DNA of 64,000 bases from Sphingomonas sp. Leaf10 (GTDB taxonomy: Bacteria; Pseudomonadota; Alphaproteobacteria; Sphingomonadales; Sphingomonadaceae). The stretch is taken from contig NZ_LMKE01000011.1 of NCBI RefSeq assembly GCF_001421245.1, positions 48,638-112,637 on the forward strand. The letters run 5' to 3'. The position numbers and the translations under genes are program-made. Shown one piece after another: positions 46,087-56,105 of the stretch (the first letter of the stretch is position 1; each line of letters opens with the position of its first letter). The notes beneath the pieces are model-generated. The model saw nothing but the letters and a program-made list of their open reading frames with translations. It was not told where the DNA came from and searched no databases.

Positions 46087-47574
46087 TCAATGCGGCACGA
46101 TGCCCAGCTCGACCCCGGTCTTGTCGTGCAGCGCAAAGCGGTCGACCAGATCAGCGCTGGCGCGGTTATAGCCGGCCACCGTCACCTCGGCCCCATCGCG
46201 ACGCAGCCGGGCGATGATCTTGTCGAGCGCGTCGACGCCCGAAATGTCCCAGAAATGCGCCGCGGCGACATCGATCGTCACCGGCACCGCCCCCTCCACG
46301 GCGAAGGCGCGGCGGAAGCGATCGACCGAGGCGAAGAAGATCTGACCCGTAACGCGGTAGGTGACGCCACCATCCCCGACGATCCGCTCGACCGCGAACA
46401 TCCGCTGCACCTTCCCGGCAAAGAACACCCCCGACAGCAACACCCCGGCGAGCACCCCCAGCGACAGGTCGCGCGTCGCGACGACGACCGCGACCGTGAC
46501 CAGCATCACGATCGACGAGGTCGGCGGGTGACGGCGCAGATTGGCGAGCGAGTTCCAGCTGAACGTGCCGATCGACACCATGATCATGACCGCGACCAGC
46601 GCCGGCATCGGCACCCGCCCGACCCATGGCCCCAGAACGGCGAGCAGAAACAACAGGAACACCCCGGCGACGAAGGTCGACAGCCGCCCGCGCCCCCCTG
46701 AGGTCACGTTGATGACCGACTGCCCGATCATCGCGCAGCCGCCCATCCCGCCGAACAGCGCGGCGACGATGTTGGCGCCGCCCTGGCCCGCACATTCCTG
46801 CCGCTTGTCGCTGTCGCTATCGGTCATGTCGTCGACGATCTGCGCGGTCAGCAGCGATTCAAGTAGGCCGACCGCCGCCATGGTGAGGGCATAGGGCAGG
46901 ATGATCCGCAGCGTGTCGAGCGTCAGCGGCACCTGCGGCCATGCGAAGCTCGGCAACCCTTCCGGCAGCTTCCCCATATCGCCGACGGTGTTGACCGGCA
47001 GGTTCAGCGCGATGCTGATGACGCTCAGGACCAGAATGGCGACCAACGGCGACGGCACCGCCCGCGTCACCCGCGGCAACAGGTAGATGATGGCAAGGCC
47101 CCCCGCGATCAGCGCATAGCTGTGCCACGTCACGCCGATCAGCTGCGGCAGCTGCGCCAGGAAGATCAGGATGGCGAGCGCGTTGACGAAGCCGGTGATG
47201 ACCGACCGCGACACGAACTGCATCACCCGGTCGAGCCGCAGCAGCCCGGCGGCGATCTGGATCAGCCCCATCAGGATGGTGGCGGCGAAGAGATATTCGA
47301 CGCCGTGATCGCGGACCAGCGGCCCGACCAGCACCGCGACCGCCGCGGTCGCCGCCGAGATCATGCCCGGCCGCCCGCCGATACAGGCGATGGTGATCGC
47401 GATCGCGACCGAAGCATAGAGGCCGATGCGCGGGTCGACCCCGGCGATGATCGAAAAGCCGATCGCCTCGGGGATCAGCGCCAGCGCGACGACGATGCCG
47501 GCGAGAATGTCGCGGCGGATCTGCGCCGCTCCGCCAAACCATTGGCGGCGATAGGAAATGGAATCGAAAGTCAT
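46087..47574 (-). CDS. SulP-family anion transporter with STAS domain
   Basis: The 495-aa transporter has about 10-12 helices, with the SulP signature [35 protein letters not shown] near the N-terminus and [25 protein letters not shown] in the middle. The C-terminal STAS domain ([22 protein letters not shown]) is intact. It probably imports sulfate or bicarbonate in symport with Na+ or H+; the substrate cannot be told by sequence. Confidence 0.92.
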   Translation of the reverse strand: MTFDSISYRRQWFGGAAQIRRDILAGIVVALALIPEAIGFSIIAGVDPRIGLYASVAIAITIACIGGRPGMISAATAAVAVLVGPLVRDHGVEYLFAATILMGLIQIAAGLLRLDRVMQFVSRSVITGFVNALAILIFLAQLPQLIGVTWHSYALIAGGLAIIYLLPRVTRAVPSPLVAILVLSVISIALNLPVNTVGDMGKLPEGLPSFAWPQVPLTLDTLRIILPYALTMAAVGLLESLLTAQIVDDMTDSDSDKRQECAGQGGANIVAALFGGMGGCAMIGQSVINVTSGGRGRLSTFVAGVFLLFLLAVLGPWVGRVPMPALVAVMIMVSIGTFSWNSLANLRRHPPTSSIVMLVTVAVVVATRDLSLGVLAGVLLSGVFFAGKVQRMFAVERIVGDGGVTYRVTGQIFFASVDRFRRAFAVEGAVPVTIDVAAAHFWDISGVDALDKIIARLRRDGAEVTVAGYNRASADLVDRFALHDKTGVELGIVPH

Positions 47575-47770
47575 GGAAAATCCACATCAAGCCACATGGC
47601 GCCACCGTCGGGCGCAGGCGTTCAGGTCATGTGCGATGTTGTCCGGCGGATCGGCGGCCGGAATAGCCACCCGGAATTGCACCGGGTCCTTGCGAATGAG
47701 GCGCCCATAGCGGCGATCGGCGATGTGGGGCAAGGGGTGACGGCACGCCGGACCCGCCGATCCCGGCCGG

Positions 47771-47799
47771 TTGACTCTTAAATCTACATATGTTGTTCT
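47771..47799 (+). promoter_or_regulatory. Possible padR promoter and operator
   Basis: TTGACT at 47771 is followed 17 bp later by a weak -10 (tgttct). The spacer holds an acatatgt palindrome, like the ATGT/ACAT half-sites known for PadR regulators. This suggests autoregulation, but the -10 is poor. Confidence 0.35.
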
Positions 47800-47805
47800 T
47801 CGTCC

Positions 47806-48108
47806 ATGGTACGGAACCGGCAACCCTCGAAACAGATGCGGCGCGTGCTGGCGGCGCTGGCGCAGCAGCGCGGCGAAGGGCGGCATGGCTATGACCTGCT
47901 GAAGGAAACCGGCCTGTCGTCGGGCACGCTCTATCCGTTGCTGATGCGCATGACCGACCAGCATCTGGTCGAGGCGCAGTGGTGCGCGCCGGCCCAGCCC
48001 GGACGCCCGCCGCGCCATGTCTATCGCCTGACCGCGAGCGGTTTCGCGCTGGCGATGGAGCTGGCCGATACGGATGACGCGCCATCGGGCACGGAGGCGA
48101 TGGCATGA
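47806..48108 (+). CDS. PadR-family transcriptional regulator
   Basis: The 100-aa protein is a single PadR winged-helix: GRHGYDLLKETGLSSGTLYPLLMRMTDQHLVEAQW and GRPPRHVYRLTASGFALAMEL. It probably represses its own operon. Its stop overlaps the next start as ATGA, so the downstream membrane protein is the likely partner/target. Confidence 0.92.
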   Translation: MVRNRQPSKQMRRVLAALAQQRGEGRHGYDLLKETGLSSGTLYPLLMRMTDQHLVEAQWCAPAQPGRPPRHVYRLTASGFALAMELADTDDAPSGTEAMA

Positions 48109-48740
48109 CGACCTTCCTGGCCCGCGCGATGCTGGCGCTGGCGGCGGCGACGATGGGCGAACAGCGCGAAGGCTGGGCGCGGGCGATGGCCGGTGAAACT
48201 CTGGCCGCGGCGGCGGAGGGAAAGGCGCTGTCCTTCGCCTTTGGCTGTCTGATCGCGGCATGGCGGGCGGCGCTGACCAGCAGCCATGGCCGATTCCTGC
48301 TCACCAGCTATGCGGTCGCGATCGGCATCCTGCTGCCGATGGCCGCGCTCCAGATCGCGTGCGTCGGCTTCGGCCTGTCCTATCTCTATCCCGGCAACCA
48401 CGGCCTTGCCGGCGCGCTGCTCGACGGCATGGCGACCAAATGGCTCTGGCCCTTCTACCAGTCGGCGGGGCCGGTGCTGGCGCTGCTGCAACTGGCGATC
48501 GGCATCGGCCATGTCCGGCTCGCCTGGGTGATGCTGGAGCGCGACTGGACGCGGGCGCTGCGCTGGTCGGCGCGGACGCTGGCGGCGTCGACCACGCTGA
48601 TCGTGTTCATGGGCGCGCTGTTCCTGAATGTCCGCCAGTCGCTGATCATGGGCACGGTCGTCGGGGTCGAGCTGGCGATCCTGCTGATCGTGTCGAGCTG
48701 GCACGCCGACCTGTCGCGTGAGGTCGAGCGAACCGCCTGA
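48105..48740 (+). CDS. Membrane protein co-transcribed with PadR
   Basis: The 211-aa protein has about four membrane helices in the C-terminal two thirds (FLLTSYAVAIGILLPMAALQIACVGFGL, AGPVLALLQLAIGIGHVRLAW, TTLIVFMGALFLNV, GTVVGVELAILLIVSS). No known domain. PadR plus small membrane protein pairs are frequent in sphingomonads; the role is unknown. Confidence 0.75.
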   Translation: MTTFLARAMLALAAATMGEQREGWARAMAGETLAAAAEGKALSFAFGCLIAAWRAALTSSHGRFLLTSYAVAIGILLPMAALQIACVGFGLSYLYPGNHGLAGALLDGMATKWLWPFYQSAGPVLALLQLAIGIGHVRLAWVMLERDWTRALRWSARTLAASTTLIVFMGALFLNVRQSLIMGTVVGVELAILLIVSSWHADLSREVERTA

Positions 48741-48828
48741 ATTTTTCGAAGGCCGCTCGTCCACCACCCTGCGCCGTCCGTGCGGGGATGGACGGTCGCG
48801 CCCTGTCGTTACCCGAAGGAGACGCCGC

Positions 48829-49338
48829 ATGTCGTATCACCGCCGAACGATCCTGTTGCCCCTCGCGCTGCTTGCCGCCGGCCCTGGCAGCGCCGTCGCC
48901 CGGCCTGCCCCCGCCCCCGTTGCTGACCGATCGCCGTTCCTCGGCCGCTGGGAACTCGATCTGACGCGGATGCCCGCCACCTATGGCACCCCGCCCAGGC
49001 GCGTCGTCTATGTGTTCGAGGATATCGGCGGGGGGCGGTCGCGGCTGACCGTCGACATCACCGCGCAGGACGACAGCGTCCGCCACATGACCACCGCCTA
49101 TCGCCCCGACGGCCGCGCCGCGCGCAGCGAGGGCGAGACGAGCGAGGCCGACAGCGCCGCCTTCCTGCTGCCCGCGCCGAACGTGCTGGTGATGAACCTC
49201 GCGCGCAACCGGATGCCGGCATCGGTCCGGGTCTATACCATCGCCCCCGACGGCCGCGAAATGACCGAATCCGCCGCCGCCGTCGATGACAAGGGCGAAC
49301 CCTTTGTCCGCACATTTCATTTCCGGCGGGTAAGGTAG
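48829..49338 (+). CDS. Secreted small lipocalin-like protein of unknown function
   Basis: The 169-aa product has a signal peptide (MSYHRRTILLPLALLAAGPGSAVA). The mature part opens with SPFLGRWELDLTRMP, a common start of small beta-barrel proteins, followed by alternating beta strands. AAGGAG precedes the ATG by 8 nt, so the 37-codon upstream extension is rejected. Ligand unknown. Confidence 0.7.
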   Translation: MSYHRRTILLPLALLAAGPGSAVARPAPAPVADRSPFLGRWELDLTRMPATYGTPPRRVVYVFEDIGGGRSRLTVDITAQDDSVRHMTTAYRPDGRAARSEGETSEADSAAFLLPAPNVLVMNLARNRMPASVRVYTIAPDGREMTESAAAVDDKGEPFVRTFHFRRVR

Positions 49339-49357
49339 ATGGTCCGGTGACGCCCCG

Positions 49358-49705
49358 TCACCCCTGCTCCAGCCATGACCGGGCATCCTCGACCTTTTCG
49401 AAAACGCCGGTCTCGGCGGGCAGCGTCAGGCGCTTCTTCTGCATCCGCAGCAGCATGCCCCCGCCGGCAAAGGCGATCCGGTCGGCGGGCGCGAGGATGT
49501 TGGCCAGATCGGACTGGACATAGGAAAACGCCTCCTGCGGCTGAACGAGTGTCCCCGACAGGTCGACCAGCACGCGTCCTTTTCCGTGAATCCGCCGACT
49601 TTGCGTCAATCGCCGCCCGAGATCGGAAAAATGGCGCTGGGCCGCGTCGCGATTCCACAGTCCTTCCGGTCGATCGACAAGGATCTTTTCGATATCCACC
49701 GCCAA
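49358..49705 (-). CDS. STAS/SpoIIAA-like protein, TTG start
   Basis: The 115-aa protein reads (M)AVDIEKILVDRPEGLWNRDAAQRHF...RVLVDLSGTLVQPQEAFSYV...DRIAFAGGGMLLRMQ, consistent with the alternating beta/alpha pattern of SpoIIAA-like STAS proteins, with no confirmed phosphorylatable Ser. A perfect AGGAGG lies 5 nt before a TTG codon at 49705, exactly where homology begins. This decides the start; the 79-codon upstream extension is spurious. Confidence 0.7.
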   Translation of the reverse strand: MAVDIEKILVDRPEGLWNRDAAQRHFSDLGRRLTQSRRIHGKGRVLVDLSGTLVQPQEAFSYVQSDLANILAPADRIAFAGGGMLLRMQKKRLTLPAETGVFEKVEDARSWLEQG

Positions 49706-50129
49706 CGATACCTCCTGAAAAGGGCTTTCGTGCCGGGATAATGGCCGAACGTCCGGGCGTATCCAACGCAGATCGCGACGCCCACGGCGACCATTGCGCC
49801 AATAGTACGCAGATACGTAATACGATAATGATTTTACGGCATAAAATTGTTTCCATCGAAAACGGTCCGGACATGGCGGCGGGTCGATACGTGTAACCTT
49901 CGTCACCTTGATCGGGCGACGCCCGCCGCCGGACCTGTCCATTCCACGTCCGATCGGCTATGGGTCGCCCGTCCAGCACGCACGACAGGGAGGGCAAGAT
50001 GACCAATCGCACCATGCCTGCCCCCGGCGATCTTCGGGTCGGTGGCCTTCTCCACCACTGACGCCCGCGGTCCCCGACCGACCTGCCCCTGCTGATTACA
50101 AGGACCGCGCGCCCGCCGCGGAAACTGCC
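49706..50129. other. Gap between STAS-like and ABC transporter genes
   Basis: About 425 bp. Open frames here are extensions or shadows of the two flanking genes. A mildly AT-rich stretch near 49800-49860 (acgataatgattttacgg) may hold divergent promoters. No gene was seen. Confidence 0.4.
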
Positions 50130-51923
50130 ATGACCGACGACGATACCGAGGATCTGTTTCCGCGCGCCTCCGTGCTGCGCGCGGTGCTCGCCTTTACCTT
50201 TCGCCACTGGGCGCGCACGCCGTGGCTGGCGGTGGCGTGCGGCGCGGCGATGCTGCTGGCGACGCTGACCGAGGTGTTCGTGCCGCTCTATGCCGGGCGG
50301 ATGATCGACGCGGTCGGCAGCGGTGCGTCGGCGGCGGCATGGGGCGCGTTCGCCGCCATCACCGCGCTGGGTGGCACGATGGTCGTGCTGCGCCATCTGG
50401 GGTGGTGGACGATCACCCCGCTGACGCTGGGCATGATGCGCGACGTGACGCAGGAGGCGTTCGCGCGCGTCCAGCGGCTGTCGACCGACTGGCACGCCAA
50501 TGCCTTTTCGGGGTCGACGGTGCGGCGGATCACGCGCGGCATGTGGGCGCTCGATACGCTGAACGACGTGCTGCTGCTGTCGCTGCTCCCTTCGCTGACG
50601 GTGCTGGTCGGCACGGTCGTGCTGCTGGCGCTGCACTGGCCGCTGCTGGGGCTGGTGATGGGGGTCGGCGCGGTCGGGTATATCACGCTGACCGTGTTGC
50701 TGGCGACGCGGGTACTGGCGCCGATCGCCCGCCTGTCGAACCAGTGGGATACCCGGATGGGCGGAGTGCTGGCCGATGCGATTGGCACCAATGCGGTGGT
50801 CAAGGCTTTTGGCGGCGAGACGCGCGAGGAAGCGTTGCTGGCAAAGACCGTCGCCAAATGGCGGCGGCGGACGCTGCGCACCTGGCTGGCCTTTACTTGG
50901 GCCGGGTCGGGGCAGCTGGCGCTGCTGTGGCTGATCCGGATCGCCGCGACCGGCGCGGCATTATGGTTATGGGCGCAGGGTCGGGCGAGCGCGGGCGACA
51001 TGGCCTATGTCGTTACCAGCTATCTGGTGCTCAACGGCTATCTGCGTGACATCGGCCAATATGTGCACCAGTTGCAGCGCGCGGTGAACGAGATGGAAGA
51101 GCTGGTCGCGCTCCATGACGAACCGCTGGGCGTCGCCGACCGTGCCGATGCGCGGCCGATCGAAATCGTCGGCGGCGAGATCGTGTTCGACGACGTGACG
51201 TTCCGCTATGCCGGGCAGGACCGACCGCTGTACGAAGCGCTGTCGGTGACGATCCCGGCCGGGCAGCGGGTCGGGCTGGTCGGGCCGTCGGGGTCGGGCA
51301 AGACCAGCTTCGTGAAGCTGATCCAGCGGCTGTACGACGTCGATGCCGGGCAGGTGACGATCGACGGACAGGATGTGGCGCACGCGACGCAGGCGTCGCT
51401 CCGCCGACAGGTCGCGATCGTGCCGCAGGAGCCGGTGCTGTTCCACCGCACGCTGGCCGAAAATATCGGCTATGGCCGCCCGGGCGCGACGCAGGCGCAG
51501 ATCGAACAGGCGGCGCGGCTCGCCAATGCCCATGACTTCATCATGGCCTTGCCCAAGGGTTATCGCACGCTGGTCGGCGAACGCGGCGTCAAGCTGTCGG
51601 GCGGCGAGCGCCAGCGGGTGGCGATCGCGCGCGCGTTCCTGGCGGATGCGCCGATCCTGATCCTCGACGAAGCGACCTCCAGCCTCGATTCCGAAAGCGA
51701 GGCGGCGATCCAGCAGGCGATGGAACGGTTGATGATCGGCCGCACCGCGATCGTCATCGCCCACCGCCTGTCGACCGTCCGCGCGCTCGACCGCATCCTC
51801 GTGTTCGCCGGCGGGCGGATCGTCGAGGACGGCGCGCACGATGCGCTGCTGGCGGTGGGGGATGGGCAATATCGGCGGCTGTTCGAGCGACAGGCGGGGA
51901 CGGCGGTGGCGGAGATCGCCTGA
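50130..51923 (+). CDS. ABC exporter, fused permease-ATPase
   Basis: The 597-aa half-transporter has six membrane helices (residues ~25-310) followed by an ATPase: Walker A GLVGPSGSGKTSFVKL, Q-loop VPQEPVLF, signature LSGGERQRVAIARA, Walker B ILILDEATSSLDSES and H-loop IVIAHRLSTV. It is of the MsbA/HlyB/ATM1-like type and acts as a homodimer. Substrate is unknown; there is no peptidase domain, so it is not an obvious bacteriocin exporter. The frame extends upstream but membrane homology starts here. Confidence 0.92.
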   Translation: MTDDDTEDLFPRASVLRAVLAFTFRHWARTPWLAVACGAAMLLATLTEVFVPLYAGRMIDAVGSGASAAAWGAFAAITALGGTMVVLRHLGWWTITPLTLGMMRDVTQEAFARVQRLSTDWHANAFSGSTVRRITRGMWALDTLNDVLLLSLLPSLTVLVGTVVLLALHWPLLGLVMGVGAVGYITLTVLLATRVLAPIARLSNQWDTRMGGVLADAIGTNAVVKAFGGETREEALLAKTVAKWRRRTLRTWLAFTWAGSGQLALLWLIRIAATGAALWLWAQGRASAGDMAYVVTSYLVLNGYLRDIGQYVHQLQRAVNEMEELVALHDEPLGVADRADARPIEIVGGEIVFDDVTFRYAGQDRPLYEALSVTIPAGQRVGLVGPSGSGKTSFVKLIQRLYDVDAGQVTIDGQDVAHATQASLRRQVAIVPQEPVLFHRTLAENIGYGRPGATQAQIEQAARLANAHDFIMALPKGYRTLVGERGVKLSGGERQRVAIARAFLADAPILILDEATSSLDSESEAAIQQAMERLMIGRTAIVIAHRLSTVRALDRILVFAGGRIVEDGAHDALLAVGDGQYRRLFERQAGTAVAEIA

Positions 51924-52011
51924 GCGGCCGGGGCGTTCGCGTCCGTCCCAGCGGCCTAGGCCGGATCGACATTCAGTCCGCCGCGTGCGGCGGTGACCGG
52001 CCAATGCCCTA

Positions 52012-52108
52012 TCGTCACTCCCGCGCAGGCGGGAGTCCATATGCGCTGACGTCGTCAATTCACCCGAAACCGTAGCGGCTATGGATTTCCGCCTGCGCGG
52101 GAATGACG
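52012..52108. repeat. REP-like dispersed intergenic repeat
   Basis: Arms tcactcccgcgcaggcgggag (left) and ccgcctgcgcgggaatgacg (right) form an imperfect inverted pair about 50 bp apart. It is the same family as the repeats at about 18-200 and 60485-60585. Confidence 0.7.
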
Positions 52109-52203
52109 AACATCCGTTGGAATCGCCGAATGTCGATCCGACCTGGCAGGGAGCCAAAACGGCCAGCGCCTGTTTTCAGCGGGATATTTCCCTCTGTATC
52201 GGG

Positions 52204-52410
52204 ATGGACCCCATGACGAAGCGTAACGGGTATCTGGTGGCGGGTGCGTTTGGCGCCGTCGTGCTCGGCAGCATGGTCGCCCTCGGTTATGTCGAGGACC
52301 GGATCGATACGCGATCGGCGATCGGCAATTCCGTGTCCGAACGCCAGATGCTCGAACGCCGTCGCGGGCGGGTGGCCGAGGCGGCAATCGTCGACACGAC
52401 CGTGCAGTAG
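52204..52410 (+). CDS. Small single-helix membrane protein
   Basis: The 68-aa product has one N-terminal helix (NGYLVAGAFGAVVLGSMVALGYV) and a charged tail with ERRRGRVAEAA. ATG 52204 or ATG 52213 could start it. No family was recognised. The REP-like repeat lies just upstream. Confidence 0.5.
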   Translation: MDPMTKRNGYLVAGAFGAVVLGSMVALGYVEDRIDTRSAIGNSVSERQMLERRRGRVAEAAIVDTTVQ

Positions 52411-52725
52411 AGCCGTTATGATCGGAATAAAGCGCCGAACAGGAAAGAATACGTCTATATTACAAAGAGGCAGTTCGATATCTTTACCAGCTGAACAGTG
52501 TTGAGTGCAGCGTCAGTTAAACTGCTATATATAAACGATAATATTCCGGTTTCTGCATTCTGTCATCGTCCCGGATGCGATGAAGACGGAAATACGGTGG
52601 TTGCTGCATGGCAAATACCCGATATGTCGGCGCAAGAGCCGATATATGCGGCCGATCATGCCATTCGCCATAGTGTAACGTAATCAGCATATTCATTGGC
52701 GAGTGACGAACCGGGTGGGCAAGAT
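52411..52725. other. AT-rich gap
   Basis: About 315 bp of lower GC (for example tatatataaacgataatattcc near 52530) with no credible gene. It may hold the promoter of the downstream glycosyltransferase. Confidence 0.4.
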
Positions 52726-53562
52726 ATGGATAGCGTTCCGCAAGACGGAAAATTCGTCGCACCCGACAATGTGAAAATATTGGTTCTATCGTCGCATTCG
52801 CATCCGAAAATCAGCGGACCGGTGAATCATCAGGTATATGCGACCCGTCACGGTTACGATTATCTGTTCGATATCACGCCGCTGGCGTTGACCACCCCCT
52901 ATGACCAGAAGCTGGAAGTCATTACCCGGACGATGCGGCGGACACGGTGCGACTGGATCCTGTGGGTCGATGACGACGCCTATTTCATGCAGCTGGACAA
53001 GCCGATCACGGACTTCATTCCAGACGACGACAATGTCGACGTCGTGATCTGTCGCAGCCCGGTCAACCTGAAAGGCATATGGTCCTATATCAATTCGGGC
53101 GTGTTCCTGATCCGCAATCGCGCACGGGCATTGTCCGTGTTCGAGGAGGCGATCCGGTTGCCGATGCCGACGGTGGAGGCATGGTGGGATCGCGAGAAAT
53201 ACGGTCATTTCGTCGCGGGCGGCGATCAGGAGCGGCTGACCTATTTGTTCGAGACGAAAGCGGATCTGAAGGGCGCGATGCTCATCCACGATCACAGCGC
53301 GTTCAATTCGCGCGCCTATCACTTCAAGGCCGCGCATGACGAATATTTCGTCTGTCATCTGGCCAGCCACCGGGACAAGAATGTCCCGCTCGCCGATATG
53401 ATCGCCCGGTTCGGACTGGATAAGCACCTGTTGCCGATGGATGTGGCAGCGAACCTTCCGGACAGTCTCCGCAAGTCGTTCTTCAGCCGTCCACCCATAT
53501 TGCCCAAGCCGCCGTCCCTGACGCGGCGCATCGGTCGGAAGGTCAAGCGGCTCGTGCGCTGA
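52726..53562 (+). CDS. GT34-like (GMA12/MNN10) glycosyltransferase
   Basis: The 278-aa protein has the galactosyl transferase GMA12/MNN10 pattern: VNHQVYATRHGYDYLFD, RTRCDWILWVDDDAYFMQ (DxD metal site) and YINSGVFLIRN. AWWDREKYGHF and GGDQERLTYLF follow. The C-terminus is basic. It lies away from the polysaccharide loci and its acceptor is unknown. ATG 52726 is favoured over a TTG at 52696. Confidence 0.8.
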   Translation: MDSVPQDGKFVAPDNVKILVLSSHSHPKISGPVNHQVYATRHGYDYLFDITPLALTTPYDQKLEVITRTMRRTRCDWILWVDDDAYFMQLDKPITDFIPDDDNVDVVICRSPVNLKGIWSYINSGVFLIRNRARALSVFEEAIRLPMPTVEAWWDREKYGHFVAGGDQERLTYLFETKADLKGAMLIHDHSAFNSRAYHFKAAHDEYFVCHLASHRDKNVPLADMIARFGLDKHLLPMDVAANLPDSLRKSFFSRPPILPKPPSLTRRIGRKVKRLVR

Positions 53563-53669
53563 GGTAAGGCCGATCTCGCAACCCGGCTTGCCATTCGCGC
53601 AACCACGCGCACGAAGCCAAACCGCCCGCCGCTGGTTTCCCCCTCGACACGTCATTCGAGGGAAATGCC

Positions 53670-55388
53670 ATGAAGATCGCCGATCTCATCACCGACACGC
53701 TGATCGCGGCGGGTGTCGAGCGGATATGGGGCGTGACGGGTGACAGCCTGAACGCGATCAACGACAGCCTGCGCCGGTCGGGTCAGATCGAATGGATGCA
53801 TGTCCGGCACGAGGAGGTCGCGGCGTTTTCGGCCGGGGCCGAGGCGGCGGCGACGGGCAGGCTGGCGGTGTGCGCGGGCAGCTGTGGGCCGGGCAACCTC
53901 CACCTGATCAACGGGCTGTTCGATTGCCAGCGCAACCGTGTGCCGGTGCTGGCGATCGCCGCGCATATCCCGTCGAGCGAGATCGGGCTGAACTACTTTC
54001 AGGAGACGCACCCGACCGAGCTGTTCCGCGAATGCAGCCATTTCTGCGAAATGGTGCAGACGCCTGAACAGATGCCCGAACTGCTCCACCGCGGCTTACG
54101 TACCGCGATCGGGCAACAGGGCGTGGCGGTGCTGGTGATCCCCGGCGATGTGGCGTTGAAGGAGGCGCCGGAGAATGCACGCGCCGACTTCGCGACCCCC
54201 CTGCCCCCGCGCGTCGTGCCGCAGGTGCAGGAAATGGCGCGGCTCGCCGAGCTGCTCAACGGATCGCAGGCGGTGACCTTGCTCTGCGGCGCGGGTGTCG
54301 CCGGTGCGCATGGCGAGGTCGTGGCGCTGGCGGCGGCGCTGAAAGCCCCGATCGTCCATGCCTATCGTGGCAAGGAATGGATCGAGTGGGATAACCCGTA
54401 CGACGTCGGCATGACCGGGCTGATCGGCTTTTCGTCGGGCTATCACGCGATGATGGAGTGCGACACGCTGCTGATGCTCGGCACCGACTTTCCGTATCGC
54501 AACTTCTATCCCGAAAAGGCGAAGATCGCGCAGATCGACCGCGACCCTTCGGCGCTCGGGCGGCGGGCGCAGATCGACATTGGCATCGTCGGGGACGTGC
54601 GCGAGGCGGCGGCGCTGCTGACCCCGCAGATCGCGCCCGATCGCTCCGACGCCTTCCTGACGAAGGCGCGGGCGCATTATGCCAAGGCGCGCGAGGGGCT
54701 GGACGACCTTGCGACGGCGCGGGACGGCGACAAGCCGCTGCATCCGCAGTTCGTGGCGAAGGTCGTCGACCGGCTCGCGACCGAGGATGCGGTGTTCACC
54801 GCCGACGTCGGCACGCCGGCGGTATGGGCGGCGCGCTACCTGACGATGAACGGGCGGCGGCGGCTGATCGGGTCGTTCAACCACGGGTCGATGGCGAATG
54901 CGATGCCGCAGGCGCTGGGCGTGCAGGCGGCCTATCCGGGGCGGCAGATCGTGTCGCTGTCGGGTGATGGTGGCCTCACCATGCTGATGGGCGACATGCT
55001 GACCGCGGTGCAGATGAACCTGCCGATCAAGATCATCGTCTTCAACAATTCGACACTGGGCTTCGTTGAGATGGAGCAGAAGGCGGCGGGTTATATCGAC
55101 ACCAATGTCGCGCTGAAGAACCCCGATTTCGGCGCGGTCGCGGCGCAGATGGGCTTTTTCGGCGCGCGGGTGACGCGGTCGGACGAGCTGGAGAGCGTGC
55201 TGCGTGCCGCCTTCGCCCATGACGGCCCGGCGCTGGTCGATGTGGTGACCGAGACGCTCGAACTCGCCATGCCGCCCAAGATACAGGCGGAACAGGTCAA
55301 GGGGTTCAGCCTCTACACGCTGCGCGCGATCATGAGCGGGCGCGGCGATGAGGTGATCGAACTGGCGAAGGCGAATCTGTTGCGGTGA
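53670..55388 (+). CDS. poxB: Thiamine-diphosphate pyruvate dehydrogenase (quinone), PoxB-like
   Basis: The 572-aa enzyme has the three-domain ThDP fold. [31 protein letters not shown] (catalytic Glu) and [17 protein letters not shown] are in the N-terminal domain. [19 protein letters not shown] and the ThDP motif [30 protein letters not shown] are in the C-terminal domain. These closely match PoxB, which decarboxylates pyruvate to acetate and feeds quinone. Together with Mqo this gives two quinone-reducing dehydrogenases in the window. Confidence 0.92.
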   Translation: MKIADLITDTLIAAGVERIWGVTGDSLNAINDSLRRSGQIEWMHVRHEEVAAFSAGAEAAATGRLAVCAGSCGPGNLHLINGLFDCQRNRVPVLAIAAHIPSSEIGLNYFQETHPTELFRECSHFCEMVQTPEQMPELLHRGLRTAIGQQGVAVLVIPGDVALKEAPENARADFATPLPPRVVPQVQEMARLAELLNGSQAVTLLCGAGVAGAHGEVVALAAALKAPIVHAYRGKEWIEWDNPYDVGMTGLIGFSSGYHAMMECDTLLMLGTDFPYRNFYPEKAKIAQIDRDPSALGRRAQIDIGIVGDVREAAALLTPQIAPDRSDAFLTKARAHYAKAREGLDDLATARDGDKPLHPQFVAKVVDRLATEDAVFTADVGTPAVWAARYLTMNGRRRLIGSFNHGSMANAMPQALGVQAAYPGRQIVSLSGDGGLTMLMGDMLTAVQMNLPIKIIVFNNSTLGFVEMEQKAAGYIDTNVALKNPDFGAVAAQMGFFGARVTRSDELESVLRAAFAHDGPALVDVVTETLELAMPPKIQAEQVKGFSLYTLRAIMSGRGDEVIELAKANLLR

Positions 55389-55492
55389 GCGTTGCGGTCG
55401 GCGGTGGTGCCGATGACCGGTCGCGATCTGCGCGTGCATCCCAACGGGAGAGATAGCGGGATTTCTCGGCGAGGACGGAAAGGGCCATGTGT

Positions 55493-55527
55493 CGAGGTGT
55501 CGACATGTCTGATTGATGACAGGTCGG
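55493..55527. repeat. Octamer array downstream of poxB
   Basis: Two in-register units (cgaggtgt, cgacatgt, 55493-55508) are followed by an inverted half-site gacaggtcgg at 55518-55527. It belongs to the family described around parA and lies in the 171-bp gap between convergent genes. Confidence 0.6.
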
Positions 55528-55559
55528 GATGTCCCGTTCCGCCCAGTTGCGGATGTTCG

Positions 55560-56009
55560 TTACTCCTCGCCACCTTGGAGTTGAGCAACGCCGCTTTCGC
55601 CTCTGATCAGCGCCAGCAGCTCCTGTCGAAAGGCGCTGACGCAATTGTAGGTCGTGAGAAAATAGAGGTTTGCCGAATTTGCCAGTTCATCTGCCTGCGT
55701 ATCCTCATAGGGGTCGGCAAGAATGATACTGACGCGTATGCGCCCCGTGCGGTCATGCGGCTGAAAAGCGAGGCGCAAGTGGATCTGGGTTAGCCCGTCA
55801 TCGGCAGCTTCGCTCCAATAGCCTCCCTGCAAGGTTACCACCATTCCCCACGGTAGGGGATAGGTCGCTAAGCGGTTTGCGAACTCCATCAGTTCGGAAC
55901 GATTGAACCACGCGCTACTGCGACCGGCGAACTTTCCACTTTGCGCCTGTGCTATGAGTTGGCCATGTTCGGCATCTTCCGGTGCATACCAAATGCTAAG
56001 CGTGCTCAT
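55560..56009 (-). CDS. Conserved-looking protein of unknown function
   Basis: The 149-aa soluble protein opens MSTLSIWYAPEDAEHGQLIAQ. It carries SGKFAGRSSAWFNRSELMEFANRLATYPLPWG and then alternating beta strands. The layout (FxGxxxAWF...L..FA..L..YPL) is reminiscent of small immunity-type proteins, but this is only an impression. No partner toxin is visible. ATG 56009 is preferred to an earlier frame start. Confidence 0.6.
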   Translation of the reverse strand: MSTLSIWYAPEDAEHGQLIAQAQSGKFAGRSSAWFNRSELMEFANRLATYPLPWGMVVTLQGGYWSEAADDGLTQIHLRLAFQPHDRTGRIRVSIILADPYEDTQADELANSANLYFLTTYNCVSAFRQELLALIRGESGVAQLQGGEE

Positions 56010-56105
56010 GCGTATTCCTCGCCCGCCGCGCCAGCATAGCACTATTTTTCGCAGTCACTTTGTCAGGCTCTTTCATTCAGCTGTCAACGTCCGCAATCAC
56101 CAGTT

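Noticed and set aside
52498..52762. Short frames on both strands in the AT-rich gap before the GT34 gene
   Set aside because: No ribosome-binding site, odd composition and no recognisable domain.
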